Below are positions 6,443-13,959 of a stretch of 26,795 nucleotides of DNA, one piece after another. The notes under the pieces are model-generated. The model saw nothing but the letters and a program-made list of their open reading frames with translations. It ran no database searches and was not told where the DNA came from. Source of the stretch: an uncultured Bacilli bacterium (GTDB taxonomy: Bacteria > Bacillota_I > Bacilli_A > RF39 > UBA660); NCBI GenBank assembly GCA_934096015.1, contig CAKOLD010000012.1, forward strand, positions 1 to 26,795, in the 5' to 3' direction. Position 1 is the stretch's first letter; every line of letters begins with the position of its first letter. The position numbers were made by a program, and so were the translations under genes.

Positions 6443-8902
6443 AATTAATAAATATATTGTTGATAAACATAAAGTTATTAAACTTAATTTATTTCCTAAA
6501 CTTGATAAAGGAGCTTTATAGGTTATTTTTACATTGTGATTACCTTTAGGTATTTTGAATCCTAGAAATGCAGTATTTATTTTCTCATAATTAATTTCTT
6601 TATTGTCTAATTTAATAGTAAAACCTTTATCATAAGGAATACTTAGTTGAAAATAAGAATCGTTTTTTATTGATATATTTCCTTCTAAGGTATCTTGCTC
6701 TAGATTAGTTATTTCTAATTCTTCATGATTATTCTTTATGTTTTTTAATTCATTATAATCATATTCGTATATTTTAATTTCGGATATATCATAATTTCCT
6801 TTACCTAATTCTATACTAAGATTATCTATTGGATCATTTTGACTAATAACGTAATGAAAGGTTTCATTTTTATTATAATATTTCCAATTATATTTTGATA
6901 AAGTGTTTGTTATGTTATTTATTGTTATACTTGGATCTGTTTTCTTTTCATGGTAATTCATTTTAAATGTAATAATTAAAATATTATCTGTAGGATTTTT
7001 TAAGTTAATATTTATTTTTTTAGTTTTCTTTATTGTAAATTTATAATGGTTGTTAGTTTTATATTTTTCATATTCATCTAAAATAAGTTCATTATTAAAG
7101 TCTTTTATTTTACTTTCATAGTTTGAAGGTATGTCTTTATTTACGATAGTATAATTAAGAAGTGCATCTATAGTGTAGGGATATGATAGGGTATTAAATT
7201 CTTTTAAACTCATTAGTTTATTATTAGTGTATCCTATACTAAAAGTATCTTCATTTATGTAAGCATTGGTTTTATCTTTAATTTTTAAGTTATATCCTTT
7301 TAAGTCATAATCACTTATTAAATATTTATTTCCCATATATATATTAAATAGAATATTACTTGATTGAGTTATTGTATGATAATCTTTATTATATATTTCA
7401 TTTTTAAAAGTATTTCTAACAAAATTTAAATATTCTTTATTAGAAGTTGATGAATAGAATGATGTAGTAAAGTAACTATCATTTAATACATTATTGCTGT
7501 TTTCTAATATATTATTTAAATTTGCTGTTCTATATATATTATTATCATATAATTTTGTTATATCAATATTTTTTTCTTCTATATTTTTATATTGTTTTTG
7601 TGTAATAAGAACATCACTATAATTTGTTATTAAACAAATTAGGATAATTATTATAAAATAGGGGATAAATATTTTAATATTTTGTTTTTTATATTTATAT
7701 ATTAAGATACTTATTATGTAAATTAAACTTTCTATTATTAAAATTATTAATTTATTATATTTAAGATTTGTTATTATAGTAAAGATTATGATTCCTATAA
7801 ATATAATTATATTTTTTTTATCTACTTTATTAGTTAAGATATTATTTAATGTATTGCTTATTAGTAATATACATAGGGGTAGGAAAGGAATTAAAGATTT
7901 TCCTGATATATACATACCACCATTTAGAATATAGTTAAAAATGGGGAATATTAAAATTATAGAGGTTGTAATTGCTAAGAATTTATTTGATTTGTTATTA
8001 GTATTAATATTATCTATTAGAGAGTAGATAAATATACTTGTAAGTCCAATACTATAAGAATCATATAAAAATATTTTAGGATTAATAGTTGGTATTAAGA
8101 TTGTTAATAAGTCTATTGTATTTTTTGTTTCGCTTCTTCCTGTTAAAAGTATATACATTGTTGGTATTAAAATAAATGATGCTAATAAAACAGGTATAAG
8201 TAAATTTAACACAAACTTTGTACCTTGTATAAAGAACGTTTTTAAGTTAATGTTTTTTTCATAAATTAAATAATTGTAAATAGCATATATTACAATTGCA
8301 AAAATAGATCCAACACTGAAATAATAGCTTATTAAGATAACTAGGAATGTACTAATAATCAAATTTAGTACTTTTTTTTCTTTAAAATATTTTTCTGTGC
8401 TTATTAATGCTAATATTTGAAATAACATATAATCTATAAACATAAAGTGTCTATGGGTATGATAAATTAGACATCCTGATGTTATAAAAATTAGTGTTGA
8501 TAAAAAGGCAATTTTAGAGTTGTATTTAGATAATATCCATTTATATAAAGTTATTAATGATAGAATAACTAATATAATATTTATAATTATAATATATGTT
8601 TTCATTTTTATAAATGGTAGTAGGTAAGATACTAAGATAATTGGATTAAATAGTCCATAATATATTAAATGGTATATATTTTGGCCAGCGCCTAGATTAA
8701 AACTAAAGTTTGGAAAAATATTTTTATTTTTATAAAATAAATTTCTTAAGTATTCCGGTAATCTAAAGTGTTGACTAATCCAGTCAGTTTTAGAGCCATA
8801 AATATTATTTAAAAAATATATTGAGCCTACAAATAATAAAATACCAGTTATTAGAAGTAGAATATTAATTATATCTTGTTTATGAAGCTTTTTTGTTTTC
8901 AT
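6422..8902 (-). CDS. YfhO-family polytopic membrane protein (putative teichoic acid glycosyltransferase)
   Basis: At 826 residues with a dozen or so membrane helices in the first 430 residues, a large extracytoplasmic C-terminal domain and a final membrane helix, it matches the YfhO family. B. subtilis YfhO works with the CsbB/GtcA lipid-sugar system to glycosylate lipoteichoic acid. The N-terminal block between helices 1 and 2 is typical: KTDW (Asp40, a likely GT-C-type acidic residue), then FPNFSFNLGAGQN and a short YYGLFNP motif. The start codon lies inside the upstream sulfatase gene (23-nt overlap) with only a weak GGTAAAAG ahead of it, so translation is probably coupled. Pairing with an LtaS-like gene supports a role in decorating the polymer. 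The actual sugar and acceptor are unknown. Confidence 0.85.
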   Translation of the reverse strand: MKTKKLHKQDIINILLLITGILLFVGSIYFLNNIYGSKTDWISQHFRLPEYLRNLFYKNKNIFPNFSFNLGAGQNIYHLIYYGLFNPIILVSYLLPFIKMKTYIIIINIILVILSLITLYKWILSKYNSKIAFLSTLIFITSGCLIYHTHRHFMFIDYMLFQILALISTEKYFKEKKVLNLIISTFLVILISYYFSVGSIFAIVIYAIYNYLIYEKNINLKTFFIQGTKFVLNLLIPVLLASFILIPTMYILLTGRSETKNTIDLLTILIPTINPKIFLYDSYSIGLTSIFIYSLIDNINTNNKSNKFLAITTSIILIFPIFNYILNGGMYISGKSLIPFLPLCILLISNTLNNILTNKVDKKNIIIFIGIIIFTIITNLKYNKLIILIIESLIYIISILIYKYKKQNIKIFIPYFIIIILICLITNYSDVLITQKQYKNIEEKNIDITKLYDNNIYRTANLNNILENSNNVLNDSYFTTSFYSSTSNKEYLNFVRNTFKNEIYNKDYHTITQSSNILFNIYMGNKYLISDYDLKGYNLKIKDKTNAYINEDTFSIGYTNNKLMSLKEFNTLSYPYTIDALLNYTIVNKDIPSNYESKIKDFNNELILDEYEKYKTNNHYKFTIKKTKKININLKNPTDNILIITFKMNYHEKKTDPSITINNITNTLSKYNWKYYNKNETFHYVISQNDPIDNLSIELGKGNYDISEIKIYEYDYNELKNIKNNHEELEITNLEQDTLEGNISIKNDSYFQLSIPYDKGFTIKLDNKEINYEKINTAFLGFKIPKGNHNVKITYKAPLSSLGNKLSLITLCLSTIYLLIKKKITF

Positions 8903-10841
8903 CTTTTACCAAACTTTCGTATTTTTTAAAATAATCATATTTTAGGATTTTATCATTTTTTGATGTTATATAATTTACATAACTATTTTTTTCGGTTAGT
9001 TTGTCCGGACTTATATATTTATTGTTCATAACTTGTCCGTTTTCCACATAAACTTTTCCATCATACCATGAGTAATCACTAAAGAATACTAAACCAGAGT
9101 AGTTTTTATTTAAGGCATCTTTTCCTAGATAGTATGAAGGATGGTATTCTGCTCCAAATAAGTTAAGAACTGTTGGTAGTATATCAAGTTGACTGGTTAC
9201 TTCATTAATGTTTTTCTTTTTTAATTTTGGATTATAGATTAATAATGGGGTATGATTAATTAAATTATTATCAGTTTCTTTATATTTTTTTAAAATAGAT
9301 TCATCTTCTAAAGTATAAAGATAATGGTCAGCGTAAGCAACTATTATAGTATCATTTAGAAGATCTAATTCTTTTAACTTATTTATTAATAGTCCAATCA
9401 TGTAATCAGTTTCACTAGCTTGAATTTTTACACATTCTTCTTCTGTGTATTTTTTTCTTGTTGTAGTCTCAGTAGTAGTTTTTTCTTTTTTTGTTGTTTC
9501 ACTGGTAACTTGTTCTGTTGCTTCTTCGTTTTTATCTAGAATTTTTTTACATACACCTTTTTCACTAGAAAATGGCATATGATTAGAGAAAGTTATAATG
9601 TAATCAACAAACTTTTGATCTGTTGGAAACAATATTTCATTAAATGTAGGATTTTCTATTAATTCCCTATCTAATTTATAAGAATCATCTTTATAATAGG
9701 ATTGTTCTTTTAAACCATAGTAATTATCATAGCCCCAATTTTTATAATTTATTGACCTAGAATAGTATTCTCCACTGTTCATGTGGAAAGCGTTTACTGT
9801 ATATCCTTCACTTTTAAAGATATGAGCCATGGAATAAGTAAAAGTATTTTTATTAAATGTATAAGCATTTTGAGTAAAAGATAGTGGAGTAATATATCCG
9901 GTATTTACAGCAAATTCAGAATTAAAAGTTGAACCTCCACCGTTATAATATGAATAGTGGTTATTAAAATTGTAAGCATGTTCTGTAAGACTATATAAGT
10001 TTGGCATAGTTTCTTTTGTTAATAACCAGTTATCAATTCCTTCAAGTTGAAGAAATATTAAATTTTTATTTTTAAATTTTCCAGTTAGATTGGTTTCATA
10101 AGTTTCTTCATCATTTATAGTACTATTTATAAAATCTAAATCAGCTTGATTTACTTCTTTTTCGCTTTGAAGAAATGTTATGTAAAAGTTTCTAATCGAG
10201 TATTCATATATTCCAGAGATTACCATACTTTTATTGGCGTCATTGTAATTTATATATATATTTTTTGCATTTCTCCATGTACTAAATGTTAGTTCATCAT
10301 TAGCAGAACCTAGAGTGAAAGGAACTAAAAGGTGAGCAACTACAAAACTCACAATTACAATAGCAAGTTTTCCAAAATGATTTTTTTCAGATCCTTTATT
10401 TTTCTTTAAACCAATTATAAATATGATTATGATTAATAAACTAAATATCCATATTAGTGGGTTAGCTTTTTTTATAGCGTCCATGAAGTACTCGCTTCCT
10501 TCACCAGCTAATTCTAGTAATATGAAGTCAAAAAAATTACCTGTCATCGAATAATAAACATTATTTACAACAAAAACTATTAACCAACATATAAAATTAA
10601 GTGCGTATAATATTTTTCCTATAATTCCTTTAAAGCATTTAAAGATTTGATAGAATAAAACTATATATATTGCTGTAAATAGATTTGGTGCTGGATAATA
10701 GAATTTATAAAAGTCAATATCATTCATAATTCTAGTTATTATATCCATTAAAATGAAAGGTAGAATCAATAAAATGGTATTAATGATTTCTTTTTTGTTT
10801 TGTTTTAGATATTTTTTAATATTATTTGCCTTTTTTTTCAT
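8880..10841 (-). CDS. Second LtaS-like membrane sulfatase-fold phosphotransferase
   Basis: A 653-residue protein with about five membrane helices, then an extracellular sulfatase-fold domain. The LtaS-type catalytic set is present: Glu267 in LQLEG, Thr305 in GGGSTFNSEF, a SNHMPF block and Asp505-His506 in ADHY. It is more divergent than the copy at 257-2257. A Lys/Thr/Glu-rich insert sits after SNHMPF, bracketed by Cys431 and Cys470, which could form a disulfide outside the cell. The start is uncertain. ATG at 10841 is preferred because GTGAT at 10846-10850 can pair with the 16S tail; ATG at 10847 and GTG at 10850 are also in frame. The promoter at 10858-10886 would start transcription almost at the start codon. 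It overlaps the YfhO-like gene by 23 nt and is likely cotranscribed with it. Confidence 0.88.
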   Translation of the reverse strand: MKKKANNIKKYLKQNKKEIINTILLILPFILMDIITRIMNDIDFYKFYYPAPNLFTAIYIVLFYQIFKCFKGIIGKILYALNFICWLIVFVVNNVYYSMTGNFFDFILLELAGEGSEYFMDAIKKANPLIWIFSLLIIIIFIIGLKKNKGSEKNHFGKLAIVIVSFVVAHLLVPFTLGSANDELTFSTWRNAKNIYINYNDANKSMVISGIYEYSIRNFYITFLQSEKEVNQADLDFINSTINDEETYETNLTGKFKNKNLIFLQLEGIDNWLLTKETMPNLYSLTEHAYNFNNHYSYYNGGGSTFNSEFAVNTGYITPLSFTQNAYTFNKNTFTYSMAHIFKSEGYTVNAFHMNSGEYYSRSINYKNWGYDNYYGLKEQSYYKDDSYKLDRELIENPTFNEILFPTDQKFVDYIITFSNHMPFSSEKGVCKKILDKNEEATEQVTSETTKKEKTTTETTTRKKYTEEECVKIQASETDYMIGLLINKLKELDLLNDTIIVAYADHYLYTLEDESILKKYKETDNNLINHTPLLIYNPKLKKKNINEVTSQLDILPTVLNLFGAEYHPSYYLGKDALNKNYSGLVFFSDYSWYDGKVYVENGQVMNNKYISPDKLTEKNSYVNYITSKNDKILKYDYFKKYESLVKDENKKAS

Positions 10842-10857
10842 ATACATCACGTAAATA

Positions 10858-10886
10858 ATATTAGCATTTTTTTTTTAATAACTCAA
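10858..10886 (-). promoter_or_regulatory. Promoter of the second sulfatase-YfhO operon
   Basis: On the minus strand: TTGAGT (10881-10886), 17-bp spacer, TAATAT (10858-10863) with TGC before it (extended -10). The expected start is near 10851, only a few nucleotides ahead of the candidate start codons. Confidence 0.65.
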
Positions 10887-10908
10887 GATTTTGCCTAGTA
10901 AAACCCAT

Positions 10909-10938
10909 TTGACTTGTCATATTTTTTCATGATAGGAT
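10909..10938 (+). promoter_or_regulatory. Promoter of the metallophosphoesterase-protease pair
   Basis: TTGACT (10909-10914), 18-bp spacer, TAGGAT (10933-10938) preceded by TGA. It lies 22 bp before the ATG and is divergent from the sulfatase promoter. Confidence 0.5.
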
Positions 10939-10960
10939 TATATAAAATTATGAGGTATAT

Positions 10961-11812
10961 ATGAGTAGTATAAAAATCAGAAAATCTTCTTTTATAAGAG
11001 GTAATAAATCTTTTAAAATTTTGATGTTTGGTGATTTACATTATTCTAAAAATTATTCAATAAAAAAACTAAAAAAATTAAAAAAAGTTGTAGCTTGTAG
11101 TAATCCAGATTATTTGATTATTGCTGGCGATTTAATTGATAGTACTAATTTTATATATTCTCATTCAAGTAAAGAAATATTACTTGATTGGATTCAAGAA
11201 TTAGCTCAAATATGTATAGTTTTAATAGTTTTAGGTAATCACGATATTTGTTATTATCAATCTAAGTTATTAAGTGATTTTAATAGTGCTTTTTGGAAAG
11301 AAATTAATAAAATAAAAAATGTATATGTTTCTCATTATAATAAATTTTATCAAGATGATAGTGTAAATATATATTTACATGAAGAAGGTCTTGATTATTA
11401 TAAAAATAGTATTGAAAACAAGGATATATTAATTGCTAATTTAAAAAAAGCTAATTTTAACATTTCTAAAGATAAAGTTAATATTATGGTTATTCATAGT
11501 CCAATTTTGTTAACCGATTCTTCAGTATCATCATTGATTGGAGATTTTGATTTTATATTTTCTGGGCATATGCATAATGGAATAGTTCCTGGTTTTATAG
11601 ATAAATTCATAAAAAATAATAAGGGACTTATTGCTCCTAATAAAAAATTATTTCCTGATAATGCAAGAGGAATTAAAAAAATTGGAAATGCTCTTTTAAT
11701 TATAAATGGTGGTATTACTAAATTGAGTTATGTTTCAGGAATAAGTAAATTTAATTTTTTATTTTCTATGGATATAGATGAGATTAATATAGTAAAAAGA
11801 AAGAAACTATAA
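10961..11812 (+). CDS. Calcineurin-like metallophosphoesterase
   Basis: This 283-residue protein has the complete two-metal motif series of calcineurin-like phosphoesterases: FGDLH near residue 25, AGDLID, GNHD, an HSP histidine, and GHMHNG. It has no clear signal peptide or long membrane segment, so it is probably cytoplasmic or peripheral. The substrate is unknown; related proteins act on phosphodiesters, nucleotides or lipid-linked pyrophosphates. GAGGT lies 4 nt before the ATG. A PDZ protease gene follows after 26 nt, apparently in the same transcript. Confidence 0.9.
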   Translation: MSSIKIRKSSFIRGNKSFKILMFGDLHYSKNYSIKKLKKLKKVVACSNPDYLIIAGDLIDSTNFIYSHSSKEILLDWIQELAQICIVLIVLGNHDICYYQSKLLSDFNSAFWKEINKIKNVYVSHYNKFYQDDSVNIYLHEEGLDYYKNSIENKDILIANLKKANFNISKDKVNIMVIHSPILLTDSSVSSLIGDFDFIFSGHMHNGIVPGFIDKFIKNNKGLIAPNKKLFPDNARGIKKIGNALLIINGGITKLSYVSGISKFNFLFSMDIDEINIVKRKKL

Positions 11813-11838
11813 TATAATGTTTATTAGGATGTGGTTTT

Positions 11839-13026
11839 ATGAAAGGTAGAGATGTGAAGTTTAATATAAAAGAGGTTTTTATTATTGTTATAATTTCTAC
11901 CTTATTTATGAGTATATTAACGGGTTTTTTAGTATATAAAAAATTCAATGATGGGGTTACTAAAACTAATAATAAATATATAAATGAGTTTATAAAAGCT
12001 TATAATGATGTTTTAAATAATTACTATGAAAATGTTGACGAAGAGAAAATTATAGATGCTGCTATAAATGGGATGTTTGGATATTTGGGTGATGATTATA
12101 CAACTTATTTGGATGAGGAAAATACCAATGATTTGAATGAAAAATTAGCGGGAACATATGAAGGAATTGGGGTAACAATTAGTAAGTCTGATGATGGGAA
12201 TGTTGTTATTAAATCAGTACTAGATGGAAGTCCTGCTAAAAAAAGTGGATTACTTGTTGGAGATATTATTAAAGAGTTTAATGGAAAACTGGTTAAAGAT
12301 TTGAGTATGAATGATTTAACTGATGAAATGTCAAATGCAGATAAAATAAAATTATTAATAGCTAGAAATAACGAAGAAAAAAGTTTTGAGTTAGAAAAGA
12401 AACAGTTATTAGTCCCTGCGATAACTAGCGATGTAAAGGAAACGAAAAGTGGCAAAAAAATTGGATACATGCATTTGTCAAGTTTTACAAGCAGCTTAAG
12501 TATTCAATTTAAACAGCAATTAGCAAAATTTGAAAATCAAAAAATTGATAATTTAATTTTGGATTTAAGGGGAAATAGTGGCGGCTATTTAAAATCAGCT
12601 ACTGATATAATAGAAATGTTTTTAGAAAAAGATAAAATTATGTTTTCGTTGCAATATAAAAACAAAAAAGTAGATTATAAAGATGAAACTGATGAAGCTA
12701 AAAAAATGAACATAGTAATTCTTATTAATAAGGGAAGTGCTAGTGCTAGTGAGGTTTTAACTTCAGCATTAAAAGATTATGGAAAAGCTACAGTTGTTGG
12801 AGAAACCAGTTATGGAAAAGGTAAAGTTCAGATGACTGGTGAGCTAGAAGATGGCTCTATGTATAAATATACTTCTGCTACATGGTTAACGCCAAAAAGA
12901 GAGTGTATTGATAAAAAGGGAATTGTACCTGATTATGAAGTTTTGCTAGACGATACATATTTAGATAATCCAATTCCTGAAAATGATAATCAATTAAACA
13001 AAGCTATTGAATTATTTGAAAACTAA
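11839..13026 (+). CDS. S41-family carboxy-terminal processing protease with PDZ domain
   Basis: The 395-residue protein has one N-terminal membrane helix (about 10-33), an S41 N-terminal helical region, a PDZ domain (about 104-165, beginning EGIGVTI) and an S41 serine protease core. The Ser/Lys dyad is Ser302 in GSASASE and Lys327 in YGKGKVQ, spaced 25 residues as in CtpB-type enzymes. LDLRGNSGG is the usual substrate-binding block. It should cut C-terminal tails of proteins outside the membrane. It ends right after the protease core, without the C-terminal peptidoglycan-binding domain of some Bacillus homologues. It sits immediately upstream of spo0A, where spore-formers usually carry the PDZ protease spoIVB. 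This one is an S41 protease and not SpoIVB. Confidence 0.93.
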   Translation: MKGRDVKFNIKEVFIIVIISTLFMSILTGFLVYKKFNDGVTKTNNKYINEFIKAYNDVLNNYYENVDEEKIIDAAINGMFGYLGDDYTTYLDEENTNDLNEKLAGTYEGIGVTISKSDDGNVVIKSVLDGSPAKKSGLLVGDIIKEFNGKLVKDLSMNDLTDEMSNADKIKLLIARNNEEKSFELEKKQLLVPAITSDVKETKSGKKIGYMHLSSFTSSLSIQFKQQLAKFENQKIDNLILDLRGNSGGYLKSATDIIEMFLEKDKIMFSLQYKNKKVDYKDETDEAKKMNIVILINKGSASASEVLTSALKDYGKATVVGETSYGKGKVQMTGELEDGSMYKYTSATWLTPKRECIDKKGIVPDYEVLLDDTYLDNPIPENDNQLNKAIELFEN

Positions 13027-13032
13027 GTGTTA

Positions 13033-13079
13033 AGTGACATCATTCGACATTAGTTGACATAAATATACAGATGTTGACA
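13033..13079 (+). promoter_or_regulatory. Array of phased 0A-like boxes upstream of spo0A
   Basis: TTCGACA at 13043-13049 is the exact reverse complement of the Spo0A box TGTCGAA. Related heptamers start at 13033 (AGTGACA), 13053 (GTTGACA), 13063 (ATATACA) and 13073 (GTTGACA). All five end in ACA and all are spaced exactly 10 bp, one helical turn. The best box is perfect and the two GTTGACA copies match 5 of 7. This suggests Spo0A binding to its own promoter region. Confidence 0.6.
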
Positions 13080-13089
13080 AAACATTTTC

Positions 13090-13118
13090 TTTAAATTTGT
13101 CATAATATATACTATAAT
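13090..13118 (+). promoter_or_regulatory. Likely promoter of spo0A
   Basis: A perfect TATAAT (13113-13118) lies 29 bp before the ATG. The best -35 at proper spacing is weak (TTTAAA, 13090-13095, 17-bp spacer). The consensus TTGACA at 13074-13079 is 33 bp away and so too distant. A weak -35 downstream of 0A-like boxes would fit an activator-dependent promoter. No clear SigH promoter was seen. Confidence 0.5.
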
Positions 13119-13147
13119 TAGTTCATGCGGTAATAGAAGGAGACAAA

Positions 13148-13903
13148 ATGGAAAAGAAAATACGTGTTTTACTTGTTGATGATAATGTTAACATGATAAA
13201 CGATTTAAAGCAGTATTTTAGTAGTTCTAAAGTAGTTGAAGTTGTAGGTGAATCATATGATGGATTAGATGCTTATGAAAAAATAAGTTCTAATAATTAT
13301 GATTTGGTTGTGATGGATGTTATATTGCCAAAGAAAGATGGACTTAGTGTGATTGAGCAAACTAAGAAAGAAAAACACTGTCCTAAATTTATTGTTACAA
13401 GTGGTTATAATTCATTAGATGTTATTAAACGCGCTGGTGAATTAGGTGTGAGTTATTATATGCTTAAACCATTTGTATTTAGTGATTTAGAAAATCATAT
13501 AATTAAAATATTAGAAAATGATTATAAAACATTGTCAATTACTGATAAAGATTTAGAAAAATCTATTACTTCGTTGTTACATTCTTTAGGAATTCCTAGT
13601 CATATAAAAGGATATCAATATATTAGAGAAGGAATTCAGTTAATGTATAATGATCCAACGTTGATTGGAGCAATTACAAAAGAGATGTATCCAGAAATTG
13701 CTATTAAATATGATACAACTAGTAGTCGTGTTGAACGTGCTATAAGACATGCTATTGAGGTGAGTTGGACAAGAGGCGATTATGACTTAATGGAAGAAAT
13801 TTTTGGTCATAGTGTTGATTATGATAGAGCAAAACCAACAAATAGTGAATTTATTGCTACATTAGCCGACAAATTAAGATTAGAAAAGTTGAATTATGTA
13901 TGA
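13148..13903 (+). CDS. spo0A: Spo0A, response regulator and master transcription factor
   Basis: The 251-residue protein is a REC domain (1 to about 120) joined to a Spo0A C-terminal DNA-binding domain. REC residues are intact: an acidic LLVDDN pair near the start, phosphoacceptor Asp57 in VMDVILP, the switch Thr in VTSGY, and Lys107 in LKPF. The effector domain has the diagnostic Spo0A blocks: IPSHIKGYQY, the recognition region SRVERAIRHAIEVSW, and near the end AKPTNSEFIATLADKLRLE. It is somewhat shorter than the 267 residues of B. subtilis, mostly in the linker. GAAGGAGA precedes the ATG. An exact 0A box lies about 100 bp upstream, suggesting autoregulation. Whether the organism sporulates cannot be judged here; Spo0A also controls other stationary-phase behaviour. 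Confidence 0.97.
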   Translation: MEKKIRVLLVDDNVNMINDLKQYFSSSKVVEVVGESYDGLDAYEKISSNNYDLVVMDVILPKKDGLSVIEQTKKEKHCPKFIVTSGYNSLDVIKRAGELGVSYYMLKPFVFSDLENHIIKILENDYKTLSITDKDLEKSITSLLHSLGIPSHIKGYQYIREGIQLMYNDPTLIGAITKEMYPEIAIKYDTTSSRVERAIRHAIEVSWTRGDYDLMEEIFGHSVDYDRAKPTNSEFIATLADKLRLEKLNYV

Positions 13904-13920
13904 TTAAAATTACAATTTTT

Positions 13921-13959
13921 TCCTCTTTATATACATAGAGTATATAAGGAGGATTTTTT
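13921..13959 (+). promoter_or_regulatory. Stem-loop masking the SD of the ClpC-like gene (thermometer or terminator)
   Basis: A 14-bp stem (13921-13934 with 13940-13953, one G-U pair, no bulge) closes a 5-nt loop ATAGA. The right arm contains the whole Shine-Dalgarno AAGGAGGA (13946-13953). The GC-rich base of the stem is followed by six T residues and then the ATG at 13960. So it could end spo0A transcription, hold the ribosome site closed, or do both. Confidence 0.65.

Noticed and set aside
12105..12470. Minus-strand open frame inside the S41 protease gene
   Set aside because: It lies opposite the PDZ region, is hydrophobic and Ser/Phe-rich as expected for a reverse frame, and has no ribosome site seen.
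13074..13118. Consensus TTGACA at 13074-13079 as the -35 for the spo0A TATAAT
   Set aside because: The 33-bp spacing is too long; the hexamer is better explained as part of the 0A-like array.
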